The position numbers and the translations under genes are program-made. This document shows positions 18,510 through 26,632 of a stretch of 64,000 nucleotides of DNA, piece by piece. The stretch lies in contig NZ_JAFCJI010000004.1 in the NCBI RefSeq assembly GCF_018131105.1, forward strand, positions 62,001-126,000. The letters run 5' to 3'. Numbering within the stretch: position 1 is the stretch's first letter; the number at the start of each line of letters is the position of its first letter. The notes under the pieces were generated by a model, which saw nothing but the letters and a program-made list of their open reading frames with translations, made no database searches and was not told the origin of the DNA. This DNA is from Bradyrhizobium manausense. Lineage in GTDB: Bacteria > Pseudomonadota > Alphaproteobacteria > Rhizobiales > Xanthobacteraceae.

Positions 18510-20215
18510 TCGGCCGCTTCCTTGAACTCGTCAGGGAAATATTTGATCACGGAGGACAGCGGATTCGATGCCGCCTGTCCGAGCCCGCAGATCGAGGCAT
18601 CGCGCATCGCCTGGCTCAATTCTTCCAGCAATGCGCGGTTCCAGACCGGCTTCTGCATCAGCTGCGCCGCCTTCTGGGTTCCGACGCGGCAGGGCGTGCA
18701 CTGGCCGCAGCTCTCGTCCTCGAAGAACTTCATCAGGTTGAGCGCCGCCGCGCGCACGCTGTCCTTCTGCGACAGAATCACGATCGCCGCCGATCCGATG
18801 AAGCAGCCGTATTTCTCCAGCGTGCCGAAATCGAGCGGGATGTCGTCCATCGACGCCGGCAGGATGCCGCCGGACGCGCCGCCCGGCAGATAGGCGTAGA
18901 ACTGATGGCCATCGGCCATGCCGCCGCAATATTCGTCGATCAGTTCGCGGATCGTCAGCCCCGCGGGGGCGAGCTTGACGCCCGGCTCCTTGACGCGGCC
19001 GGAGACCGAATAGCTGCGCAGGCCATGGCGCCCGTTGCGCCCTTGCGACGTCCACCAGGACGCACCCTTCTCGACGAGATCGCGCACCCAAAACAGCGTT
19101 TCGAGATTGTTGATCAGGGTCGGCAGACCGAACAATCCAACCTGGAAGGGATAGGGCGGCTTGTGCCGCGGCAGGCCGCGCTTGCCCTCGATACTTTCCA
19201 GAAGAGCGGATTCTTCGCCGCAGATGTAAGCGCCCGCCCCCCGCCGCAGGTGGATGGCGGGCCCGCCGGGCGGCAGCTTGGCGATCTCGAGCGGAAGCAG
19301 CTTGTGGGCCGCCGGGTACTCGTCACGCAGATAGATGTAGACGTCGGCTGCATCGACGACATGCGCGGCGATGAGTGTTCCTTCCAGGAAGCGATGCACG
19401 TCGCGAAGTAGATAGAAGCGATCCTTGAAGGTGCCGGGCTCGCCTTCGTCGGCATTGACGACCATCAGGCGTGGTCCCGGTTCGCCGAGCACCGAGCGCC
19501 ATTTGCGTCCTGTCGGGAAGCCAGCGCCGCCCAGACCGCGAAGGCTGGAATCGTCGAGGACCTTGAGAATGTCCTCCTTGCTGACCTTGCCGGCGCGAAG
19601 GTCACCGAGCAACTTGTAACCGCCATCCCTTACATACGCATCGTAATCGACATAGGCGGGAATGATCGGATCGGTCTCACCGCGCGCTGAGAGATCAAGC
19701 ACCTCAGCCTTGGTCGCATTCAGCACATAGCGATGGCCGACTTCGGCGACCGGCGCGTTGTCACAAAACCCGACGCAGGGCGCGCGCACCACGCGGATGC
19801 CGGGGCCGCTCGCGCTCTGCAAATCCTCGAGCAGCTTTTCGCCGCCGAGCATGGCGCAAGTCAGCGAGTCGCAGACGCGGATCGTCAGCGGCGCGATGTC
19901 GGGCTCGCCCTCCTTCACCACGTCGAAATGCGCGTAGAAGGTCGCGGTCTCGAACACTTCCGCGAAGGCAAGCTTCATCTCGTCGGCGAGCGCGGCGAGA
20001 TGCGCCGCCGAGATCTGGTGATATGTGTCCTGGATCAGGTGGAGATATTCGATCAGGAGATCGCGCCGCCGCGGCTTGTCGCCGAGCAATTGCTCGATCT
20101 CATGCAAGGCGGTCGGATCGACCTGCCGTCCCTTGGGCGTGGCCTTGGCGCGCCGGCGGCCCTCGCCCGGATGCTCGAATTCTCTGACTTTGTGAACGTC
20201 GTCGTTGCTGCTCAT
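18506..20215 (-). CDS. fdsGB: Formate dehydrogenase gamma-beta fusion (NuoE-NuoF like diaphorase)
   Basis: 569 residues. Residues about 30-170 are a NuoE-like thioredoxin-fold domain with 2Fe-2S cysteines (CDSLTCAMLGG; APCVGFCDNAP). Residues about 190-560 are NuoF-like: FMN loop GRGLGGAGFPTGRKW seen here as LRGLGGAGFPTGRKW, NAD/FMN motif NADEGEPGTFKDR, GAGAYICGEESALLESIEG, and the 4Fe-4S motif ESCGQCTPCRVG. In Cupriavidus the two parts are separate FdsG and FdsB; here they form one chain. It hands electrons from FdsA to NAD+. First gene of the operon; the upstream gap holds a 20-bp palindrome and an ICE-like site. Confidence 0.93.
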   Translation of the reverse strand: MSSNDDVHKVREFEHPGEGRRRAKATPKGRQVDPTALHEIEQLLGDKPRRRDLLIEYLHLIQDTYHQISAAHLAALADEMKLAFAEVFETATFYAHFDVVKEGEPDIAPLTIRVCDSLTCAMLGGEKLLEDLQSASGPGIRVVRAPCVGFCDNAPVAEVGHRYVLNATKAEVLDLSARGETDPIIPAYVDYDAYVRDGGYKLLGDLRAGKVSKEDILKVLDDSSLRGLGGAGFPTGRKWRSVLGEPGPRLMVVNADEGEPGTFKDRFYLLRDVHRFLEGTLIAAHVVDAADVYIYLRDEYPAAHKLLPLEIAKLPPGGPAIHLRRGAGAYICGEESALLESIEGKRGLPRHKPPYPFQVGLFGLPTLINNLETLFWVRDLVEKGASWWTSQGRNGRHGLRSYSVSGRVKEPGVKLAPAGLTIRELIDEYCGGMADGHQFYAYLPGGASGGILPASMDDIPLDFGTLEKYGCFIGSAAIVILSQKDSVRAAALNLMKFFEDESCGQCTPCRVGTQKAAQLMQKPVWNRALLEELSQAMRDASICGLGQAASNPLSSVIKYFPDEFKEAAE

Positions 20216-20352
20216 GGAAACGTCGCGTTCTCCTCAAAAGCGCGATGATCTGGAACGGGATTGCCATCGCGATCCGCCCTTATTTCCAGACCCGATCAAC
20301 GGGAACCGCGTCTCCCGCGCCCCGTGGATCGAGCCTTGTCGAACAGACTCTA

Positions 20353-20372
20353 GCCTCTGGTATGCCAGAGGC
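20353..20372. promoter_or_regulatory. Perfect inverted repeat upstream of fdsGB
   Basis: GCCTCTGG-TATG-CCAGAGGC: two 8-bp arms around 4 bases, 138 bp before the fdsGB start and between it and the MFS small-subunit gene. The core TGGTATGCCA resembles FCD-type GntR operators (TGGTnnnACCA). A terminator is less likely because no T-run follows on either strand. Confidence 0.5.
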
Positions 20373-20381
20373 AAGAGAGAA

Positions 20382-20398
20382 TTTAGAACGACTCTATA
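20382..20398 (-). promoter_or_regulatory. Iron control element-like site upstream of fdsGB
   Basis: TTTA-GAACGACTC-TATA matches the TTTA-N9-TAAA core of the Irr-binding iron control element of Bradyrhizobium at seven of eight fixed bases. Irr represses iron-rich proteins when iron is short, and FdsGB-FdsA is rich in Fe-S clusters, so the match makes sense. Prediction only. Confidence 0.35.
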
Positions 20399-20553
20399 AT
20401 GCTTTAGGGGGCCGACAGCCGACCTGCCATGCCCCCCGCACAACGTCCTGTGGAACTCAAAACCCTGGAGCTTCCCTCCTTCACCCTCCAAGGCAACCCG
20501 CGCTCATTCACTGTGAGACCGGGCGCCCTGGAAGAAGACGAAGAAGAAGCGCT

Positions 20554-20676
20554 CTACTGGAACAGCTTCATTGAGTTGGCGAGGGTTTGCACCACCCCAA
20601 ACAAGAGCGGGATGCCCACAAACCCCCATGCAAGAACCAAATGCAGCGTCGTGGTCGGTTGGTCTTCGGTGCTCAT
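20554..20676 (-). CDS. MFS transporter small subunit, 40 residues
   Basis: Short reading frame starting MSTEDQPTTTLHLVLAWGFV and ending LANSMKLFQ. It has one hydrophobic helix (LHLVLAWGFVGIPLLFGVVQ) and a short polar N-terminus. It begins 11 nt after the stop of the oxalate/formate-type MFS gene, on the same strand. Tiny one-helix proteins encoded just after this MFS subgroup are known as the MFS transporter small subunit family, and the size, helix and position agree. Too short for most gene finders. Confidence 0.75.
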   Translation of the reverse strand: MSTEDQPTTTLHLVLAWGFVGIPLLFGVVQTLANSMKLFQ

Positions 20677-20687
20677 GATCAATATCC

Positions 20688-22100
20688 TTATGCCCGAGCC
20701 GCGGCCGGAGCCGTGGCGTTCGCTTCCTGGGGTTCAGTTCCGCGCGAATCGTCCGACTTCATATGGAAGCGGGCGTCCACGGCCTTGACGAGGAAATTGC
20801 AGATAAAGCCAATCACCAGCAGGCCGGCCATAATGTACATGGTGGTGTTGTAGGCCTGCGCCTTCGGCACGCCATGCGAAACATTGTACTCGCGGATGTA
20901 GTTGACCAGCACCGGTCCGAAGATGCCCGCCATCGACCATGCCGTGAGCAGCAGACCGTGGATGGCACCGACATAGCGGGTACCGAACATATCCTTGAGA
21001 TAAGCGGGAACGGTGGCGAAGCCACCACCGTACATGCTGATGATGATTAGGAAGCAGACGACGAACCCGACCACACTACCGATCGACCCCGTGTAGGGAA
21101 CAGTACAATACAGGGCGAAGCCGAGGAGCATGAACACGAAGTAGGTGTTGCGGCGACCGATATAGTCGGAGATCGATGCCCAGCAGAAGCGACCGCCCAT
21201 GTTGAACAAGCTCATCAGACCGACGAAGCCCGCCGCCGCGACCGGGGTGATATGGCCGGGGAACATCTCCTGGCTCATGGCCGAGGCCTGTCCCAGCACG
21301 CCGATGCCGGCGGTCACGTTGAGGCACAGAACCCACCAGATCAGCCAGAACTGCGGTGTCTTCAGCGCGTCGTAGACGAACACGTCATTGCGCGTAATCA
21401 GCTTCTTCGACTGCGTCGGCGCGACATAGCCCGCCGGCTTCCAACCCGGCGCCGGCACGCGCACGATGATTGAACCGATGATCATGAACACGAAATAGAC
21501 CACACCGAGCACAATGAACGTCTCGGCGACGCCGATATGGGTCGCGGTCTGAAACTTGCTCATCAACCAAACCGAAAGCGGCGAGGCGATGAATGCGCCG
21601 CCACCAAATCCCATAATTGCCATACCCGTCGCCATGCCGGGTCTGTCGGGAAACCATTTGATCAGCGTCGAGACAGGCGAGATATAGCCGATGCCGAGCG
21701 CGATGCCGCCGAGCAGGCCGTAGCCAAGATAGATAACCCACAACTGATGGGCATAAACACCGAGAGCCGATATCAGGAATCCGCCCGCCCAGCAGCATGC
21801 GGCGGTGAACATGGCCCGGCGCGGACCGCCCTCTTCGACCCAACGGCCAAACACGGCCGAAGAGACTCCGAGAAAGAAGATGGCGATCGAAAAGATCCAG
21901 CCGAGTTCGGTCAACTTCCAATCGTCAGGTGCGGACTGGCTCACACCGATCAACTTGGTCATCGGGAGATTGAAAACACTGAAGGCATAGGCCTGGCCGA
22001 TGCAGAGATGCACACACAGTGCCGCCGGCGGCACCATCCATCGGCTGTATCCAGGTTTCGCGACGGTATGTTCGCGGTCAAGAAATGATAAGATTCCCAT
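20688..22100 (-). CDS. Oxalate/formate antiporter-family MFS transporter
   Basis: 470 residues with about 12 membrane helices. Landmarks: GYSRWMVPPAALCVHLCIGQ and AYAFSVFNLPM at the N-terminus, GGIALGIGYISPVSTLIKWF with PDRPGMATGMAIMGFGGGAF, as in OxlT-like carriers, and SISDYIGRRNTYFVF between the halves. The start MGILSFLDREHTVAKPGYS at 22100 is preferred over an ORF start 114 nt upstream because it places the first helix normally. Likely exchanges oxalate, formate or a related monocarboxylate; the adjoining formate dehydrogenase supports formate, but substrate is inferred. Confidence 0.88.
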   Translation of the reverse strand: MGILSFLDREHTVAKPGYSRWMVPPAALCVHLCIGQAYAFSVFNLPMTKLIGVSQSAPDDWKLTELGWIFSIAIFFLGVSSAVFGRWVEEGGPRRAMFTAACCWAGGFLISALGVYAHQLWVIYLGYGLLGGIALGIGYISPVSTLIKWFPDRPGMATGMAIMGFGGGAFIASPLSVWLMSKFQTATHIGVAETFIVLGVVYFVFMIIGSIIVRVPAPGWKPAGYVAPTQSKKLITRNDVFVYDALKTPQFWLIWWVLCLNVTAGIGVLGQASAMSQEMFPGHITPVAAAGFVGLMSLFNMGGRFCWASISDYIGRRNTYFVFMLLGFALYCTVPYTGSIGSVVGFVVCFLIIISMYGGGFATVPAYLKDMFGTRYVGAIHGLLLTAWSMAGIFGPVLVNYIREYNVSHGVPKAQAYNTTMYIMAGLLVIGFICNFLVKAVDARFHMKSDDSRGTEPQEANATAPAAARA

Positions 22101-22420
22101 CGTCGGTTTCTCCCCTGCAGCTGCCCTTCTGAGCAAGACTGCCGCTACGATCTTGTTCCTCAGCCCATTGCGGTGCAGCCGTTGCCCCTGCTGCTCCGCA
22201 CAATCACCCAACACGCGCCAAGACCGTCACGCGTGTCTGAAAGTTAACCCCTCGGACGGGGCTCTATGCCCGATACGAATTGCCGGCTTCGTGCGTGGCC
22301 CGCTGATCCGCGTATCGCAGACGAGACTCAACCTCCGCACTTGCGCGGAGAAAGCCAATTGGGACAGAAGCCGTGATCGATGTCGATAGATAAATGGTCG
22401 GTATCCGCGCGCTATCGCGC
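22101..22420. other. 320-bp gap between MFS gene and TusA-like gene
   Basis: Holds the MFS promoter region (that gene reads leftward) and the end of the TusA-like gene. I see no coding frame, repeat or convincing hairpin. Confidence 0.5.
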
Positions 22421-22684
22421 TCAAGGACGCAGCGCAGCATTGGTGCTGCCTATCGAGCCATTTGCCTTTTCTATCAAGAACACGATGCGCGCGTCGTTGC
22501 GCTCGGTGATCTCCACCGTGTCGCCGGTCTCGCGGATCAGATTCGGAATGTCAATCACCGACAACGGATCGGTGCAGTGGACTTCGAGCTGATCGCCCGG
22601 CTGCAATGGTTTCAACGCCTTGCGTGTTTTCAAGGCCGGCAACGGGCATTTCAGCCCGGTGAGATCGAGCGTCGTTCTGGTCAT
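22421..22684 (-). CDS. TusA-family sulfur carrier
   Basis: 87 residues. The family core LDLTGLKCPLPALKTRKALK contains the persulfide Cys in CPxP. TusA proteins relay sulfane sulfur to tRNA thiolation and to molybdenum-cofactor enzymes. Here it lies 45 bp from moeA in the formate dehydrogenase block, so a role in supplying sulfur for FdhD-dependent cofactor sulfuration is plausible. The C-terminal extension RIVFLIEKANGSIGSTNAAL is slightly longer than in E. coli TusA. Confidence 0.85.
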   Translation of the reverse strand: MTRTTLDLTGLKCPLPALKTRKALKPLQPGDQLEVHCTDPLSVIDIPNLIRETGDTVEITERNDARIVFLIEKANGSIGSTNAALRP

Positions 22685-22729
22685 GAGCGCAACATGGCGG
22701 GAGGGAGCAAGGGCGTCAACGCAGGGGCT

Positions 22730-23986
22730 TCAGATCAGGACTGCATAGGACAGGAAACCTACGTTCTCACCCGGCTCGACGCGCGTGATGTCTTCGCCGA
22801 GCTCAATCAGGCCGTCGGTCTCCACCAACGACGACAGCAGGCCGGCGCCCTCGCGTGGAAACTTGACGGCTTCGAGCGCGCCGTCGTCTGCGCGCCGCAA
22901 GGAGGCGCGCACATATTCGCGGCGGCCCAGCTTCTTTTTGTAGGTAAACGCCGCGCGCACCGGCATCGGCAACAGCGGCTCCGGTAGACTTCCGGCAAGT
23001 GCCAGCACGGTTGGCCGCACCACATGGACAAATGTGACAAAACTCGCGACGGGGTTGCCGGGTAGCCCGATCAACGGCGTGCCGTTGATGATGCCCATCG
23101 CCACGGGCCGGCCCGGCTTGATCGCCATCCGCCAAAGCACGAGCGAACCAACGCTCTCGACCGCCGCCTTGACGTGGTCTTCCTCACCGGTCGAGACCCC
23201 GCCGGTGGTGAGGATCAGATCATGCTGGCCCGCAACCTGCTTCAATCCACTCGCGAGCGAGGTACGCTCGTCGCGCAGGATGCCGAGGTCAGAGACCTCG
23301 CAACCGAGACGGCGCAGCATCGCCATCAGCATGAAGCGGTTGGAATCGAACAGCTGCGATGCCGCGCGCGGCTCGCCGGGCGAGGCCAGTTCGTCGCCGG
23401 TGGAAAACACCGCGACACGAATGCGCCTGACCACATCGATTTGCGTCAGGCCAAACGCTGCGGCAAGCGCGACATGCTGGGGCCGCAGCCGCTGACCGGC
23501 GCGCAATGCGGCGTGCCCAACGGGAATGTCCTCTCCTGCCGGGCGGACATTCGCCCCCGGCTTCAACCCGGGCGGCAATACGACCTTTCCTGATACATCG
23601 ATGCGGACATCTTCCTGCATGAAGACCGTTTCGGCCCCCGGCGGCATCGGTGCGCCGGTAAAGATGCGTGCGGTGTGGCCGGGCTTGATCGGCGCTTGAG
23701 CCAAACCGCCGGCCTGAATTCGACCGTCGAGCGGGAAGGCTTGTTCCACCTTTTGCGGAAGGTCAGCATTGCCCACTGCGTAACCGTCGACAGCGGAATT
23801 GGTGAAGGGCGGCAGCGGCAGGGGCGCAGCGATATCGCGCGCCAGCACGCGTCCATCGGCGTCGACGAGCGCGACCGTCTCAAGATCGGCAATTGCACTG
23901 ACGCGCGCCGTGATCAGGCCCACGGCCTCGTCGACCGACATCATCGGTCCACCGAAGGCAAAGCAATCGTCCGACAGTTGCGCCAT
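22730..23986 (-). CDS. moeA: Molybdopterin molybdenumtransferase MoeA
   Basis: 418 residues, inserting molybdate into adenylylated molybdopterin. Seen: PLPPFTNSAVDGYAV near the N-terminus, RIFTGAPMPPGAETVFMQED, the catalytic VFSTGDELASPGEPR with LFDSNRFML, TTGGVSTGEEDHV, and KPGRPVAMGIINGTPLIGLP with GNPVASFV. All key motifs are intact, so this is probably the working housekeeping MoeA, in contrast with the two MoeA-like proteins at 26.6-29.7 kb. mobB lies 9 bp upstream. Confidence 0.95.
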   Translation of the reverse strand: MAQLSDDCFAFGGPMMSVDEAVGLITARVSAIADLETVALVDADGRVLARDIAAPLPLPPFTNSAVDGYAVGNADLPQKVEQAFPLDGRIQAGGLAQAPIKPGHTARIFTGAPMPPGAETVFMQEDVRIDVSGKVVLPPGLKPGANVRPAGEDIPVGHAALRAGQRLRPQHVALAAAFGLTQIDVVRRIRVAVFSTGDELASPGEPRAASQLFDSNRFMLMAMLRRLGCEVSDLGILRDERTSLASGLKQVAGQHDLILTTGGVSTGEEDHVKAAVESVGSLVLWRMAIKPGRPVAMGIINGTPLIGLPGNPVASFVTFVHVVRPTVLALAGSLPEPLLPMPVRAAFTYKKKLGRREYVRASLRRADDGALEAVKFPREGAGLLSSLVETDGLIELGEDITRVEPGENVGFLSYAVLI

Positions 23987-23995
23987 GGTGCCTCG

Positions 23996-24523
23996 TCAGC
24001 GCGTCGCTACGCTTTTTGCCGCCGCTTCCTCGATCGGCATTGCGGCGCGCAGCAGCAAGGCCGCCGCAGCCTCGACATCATCGAGATGGACGGTCGGGAG
24101 CCTGGTTTCAACCGCGGTGTCGGTTGCAATTCCGACAATGCCGGAATCGTCAGGGAACAGCAGCGGCTTGCCGTTGCCGGCGCGATACACCTCGATCTTG
24201 CGATGCGGCTCGCGCTTGAAGCCCTCGACCACAACCAGATCGACGGCCGATAGCTTGCTCAATAGTTCCGGCAGCCGCGGCTCGGCCGCACCGCGCAGTT
24301 CGTGCATCAGCGCCCAGCGGTTCGACGACGCCACCAGAACCTCGGCCGCACCAGCTTCCCGATGCCGCCAGGAGTCCTTGCCGGGCACATCGACGTCGAA
24401 CTGGTGATGCGCATGCTTGATGACGGAGACGCGCAGGCCCTGCGCATTGAAATGCGGAATCAGCCGCGACAACAGCGTGGTCTTGCCCGCACCGCTCCAG
24501 CCTGCAAGGCCGATGACTTTCAT
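23996..24523 (-). CDS. mobB: Molybdopterin-guanine dinucleotide biosynthesis adaptor MobB
   Basis: 175 residues from MKVIGLAGWSGAGKTTLLSR, a textbook P-loop (GWSGAGKTT, about 8-16). VIKHAHHQFDVDVPGKDSWR and VDLVVVEGFKREPHRKIEVY are the family blocks. The start at 24523 puts the P-loop at the N-terminus as in all MobB; an in-frame ATG 60 nt upstream would reach into the repeat at 24579. GTP-binding helper of MobA, needed for the bis-MGD cofactor of FdsA. Probably cotranscribed with moeA. Confidence 0.93.
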   Translation of the reverse strand: MKVIGLAGWSGAGKTTLLSRLIPHFNAQGLRVSVIKHAHHQFDVDVPGKDSWRHREAGAAEVLVASSNRWALMHELRGAAEPRLPELLSKLSAVDLVVVEGFKREPHRKIEVYRAGNGKPLLFPDDSGIVGIATDTAVETRLPTVHLDDVEAAAALLLRAAMPIEEAAAKSVATR

Positions 24524-24578
24524 TCCAGCACCGTCTCCACGCACAGCATCGTCCCTGTGGAACCACCGTTCCCTTCCC

Positions 24579-24656
24579 GTCATTGCGAGCTTAGCGAAAC
24601 AATCCAGACTGTCGCCGCGGAAGGATTCTGGATTGCTTCGCTACGCTCGCACTGAC
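24579..24656. repeat. Intergenic palindromic repeat, copy 2
   Basis: Begins GTCATTGCGAGCTTAGCGAA and ends GCTACGCTCGCACTGAC with AATCCAGA / TCTGGATT arms, the same element as at 15648-15731 with a different loop. It lies between the divergent mobB and fdhD genes. Confidence 0.85.
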
Positions 24657-24730
24657 GAGCGGAGGCATTTTGCCTATTCCCGGCCATGCTTATATCGGCT
24701 TGACCCGAATGTCATGCTAACCTCGCCGCC

Positions 24731-25621
24731 ATGATGAAGATCGACAAAACCCCGGTGCCCCTGATCGTCCCCAATCCCGACGACCCGCGCCTGACCCAGA
24801 GCGTGATTGGGACCGACCAGACCGGCGCCAGGGTCGAGATCAAGGTGCCGATGGAGCGGCCGCTGACGCTCTATTTGAACTCGCAGGAGATCGTCACGAT
24901 GATGACGATCGGCGATTATCCGGAATATCTGGCACTCGGCTACCTGCTGAACCAGAACATGCTGAAATATAATGACGCGGTCACCGAGGTCGAATACGAC
25001 GACGACCTCCAGGTCGTGGTCGTGCGCACCGAGCACCACACCAATTTCGAAGCCAAGCTCAAGAAGCGGACGCAGACCTCGGGCTGCGCGCAGGGCACCG
25101 CCTTCGGCGATTTGCTGGAGGCGGTCGAGAGCGTCGCGCTGCCCAAGGCCGAGTTGCGCACCTCCTGGCTCTACCAGATGACGCAGACGGTCAACACCAT
25201 GCCCTCGCTCTATCTCGAGGCGGGTGCGATCCACGGCTGCGTGCTGTGCAAGGAGGGTGAACCGCTGTGTTACACCGAGGACGTCGGCCGCCATAATGCA
25301 GTCGACAAGATCGCAGGCTGGATGTACCGCCACGGCGTCGACGCATCCGACAAGATCCTCTACACCACCGGACGCCTCACTTCGGAAATGGTGATCAAGA
25401 CGGTACGGATGGGCATTCCAATCCTGGTGTCGCGATCCGGCTTCACCGCCTGGGGCGTCGATCTCGCACGACAGGTGGGACTGACCCTGGTCGGGCGCAC
25501 GCGCGGCAAGCGGTTCATTGCGCTCGCCGGCGAGGAACGGATCGTCTACGACCAGAACCTCGAATATGTCGAGGAAGAATCGGCGAAGCACAAGCGCAAG
25601 GGCGAAGGTGGTGACGACTAG
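24731..25621 (+). CDS. fdhD: Formate dehydrogenase accessory sulfurtransferase FdhD
   Basis: 296 residues. FdhD binds the bis-MGD cofactor and transfers sulfur to it, which formate dehydrogenase needs for activity. Seen: EIVTMMTIGDYPEYLALGYL, the loop TSGCAQGTAFG (Cys about 118, in the place of the E. coli CxxC pair), GAIHGCVLCKEGEPLCYTED and VGRHNAVDKIAGW, SRSGFTAWGVDLARQVGLTL. Its end overlaps mobA. Reads away from the fds-moeA group but shares its pathway. Confidence 0.95.
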   Translation: MMKIDKTPVPLIVPNPDDPRLTQSVIGTDQTGARVEIKVPMERPLTLYLNSQEIVTMMTIGDYPEYLALGYLLNQNMLKYNDAVTEVEYDDDLQVVVVRTEHHTNFEAKLKKRTQTSGCAQGTAFGDLLEAVESVALPKAELRTSWLYQMTQTVNTMPSLYLEAGAIHGCVLCKEGEPLCYTEDVGRHNAVDKIAGWMYRHGVDASDKILYTTGRLTSEMVIKTVRMGIPILVSRSGFTAWGVDLARQVGLTLVGRTRGKRFIALAGEERIVYDQNLEYVEEESAKHKRKGEGGDD

Positions 25622-26243
25622 CATTCCGGCAACGCAAGGCGTGCTGCTCGCAGGCGGCCTCGCACGGCGCATGGGCGGCGGCGACAAGCCGATGCGCACC
25701 ATCGGCGGCCGCACCATCCTGGAGCGTGTGATCGCGCGCCTCTCATCCCAGTGTGACGGATTGATCCTTAACGCGAACGGCGATCCCGCGCGCTTCGCCG
25801 CGTTCGGATTGCAGATCGTCGCCGATGATGTCCCCGGCTTCCCCGGCCCGCTCGCCGGCATTCTCGCCGCACTCGACTGGACCGCGGCGAACAAGCCGGA
25901 GATCGAATGGGTGCTGAGCGCCGCAGGTGACTGCCCGTTCCTGCCACGCGACCTCGTCGCGCGGCTGCAAGAGGCGCGCGAGCGAGAGAAGGCGCAACTC
26001 GCCGTCGCCGCATCAGGTGACCAGTCGCATCCGGTGATCGGCCTGTGGCGCGTCGCCTTGCGCAACGAGTTGCGTCACGCGCTGGTCGACGAGGACCTCC
26101 GCAAGATCGACCGCTGGACCGCACGCTACCCGCTCGCGACGGTGACATGGCCGGCCACACCACTCGATCCGTTCTTCAATGCCAATACGATCGAGGACAT
26201 CACCGAAGCCGAGCGGCTGGCGGCGCTGGACGCTGCATCCTAG
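25611..26243 (+). CDS. mobA: Molybdenum cofactor guanylyltransferase MobA
   Basis: 210 residues, adding GMP to Mo-molybdopterin. The nucleotide-binding start GVLLAGGLARRMGGGDKPMR is diagnostic; AAGDCPFLPRDLVARL and the C-terminal FFNANTIEDITEAERL agree. The start is one of two adjacent GTG codons (25608, 25611) inside the last codons of fdhD, giving an 11-14 nt overlap; no ATG occurs before the conserved motif. Overlap implies coupled synthesis with FdhD. Confidence 0.93.
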   Translation: MTTSIPATQGVLLAGGLARRMGGGDKPMRTIGGRTILERVIARLSSQCDGLILNANGDPARFAAFGLQIVADDVPGFPGPLAGILAALDWTAANKPEIEWVLSAAGDCPFLPRDLVARLQEAREREKAQLAVAASGDQSHPVIGLWRVALRNELRHALVDEDLRKIDRWTARYPLATVTWPATPLDPFFNANTIEDITEAERLAALDAAS

Positions 26244-26317
26244 TGGAGTTCAACGGGACATCGAACCAGGCGGAGGCCGGCAGCGACTACTGATCGGAAC
26301 ATGCCTCCGGATCAGCC

Positions 26318-26563
26318 ATGATCGACCCTCTCCTGAATGCCATCTTCACGGTCGTGGATTTCGTGTTCGATCTCTCGATCGCGATCGATCGCACGAAGCG
26401 GCTGAGCCAACAGGCGACGGGCAGCGACAAGATTGTTGAGGTCCCTCCGGATTCGAAGCCGCTACCTCCTGCCGCGCAGCGTGCGCTCGCAGAAGCCGAA
26501 GAGCGGGAAAGCGCCCGTGAACGAGCCGCTCAAGCGGCCAGCGGCATCGACCAGGCGTCGTAA
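26318..26563 (+). CDS. Small hypothetical protein after mobA
   Basis: 81 residues (MIDPLLNAIFTVVDFVFDLS...). The first 22 residues are amphipathic or membrane-associated; the rest is charged and Ala/Glu-rich with a likely helix (AQRALAEAEERESARERAAQ). No ribosome site of note. It sits 74 bp after mobA on the same strand and could be the operon end. No family recognised; the existence of the gene is moderately supported. Confidence 0.5.
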   Translation: MIDPLLNAIFTVVDFVFDLSIAIDRTKRLSQQATGSDKIVEVPPDSKPLPPAAQRALAEAEERESARERAAQAASGIDQAS

Positions 26564-26632
26564 CCGTCGATCCGGGAGTATCCGCATCGCCATCGCGCTC
26601 CGAGCCGACGAAACTGCGCAAGTACAGCGGCG

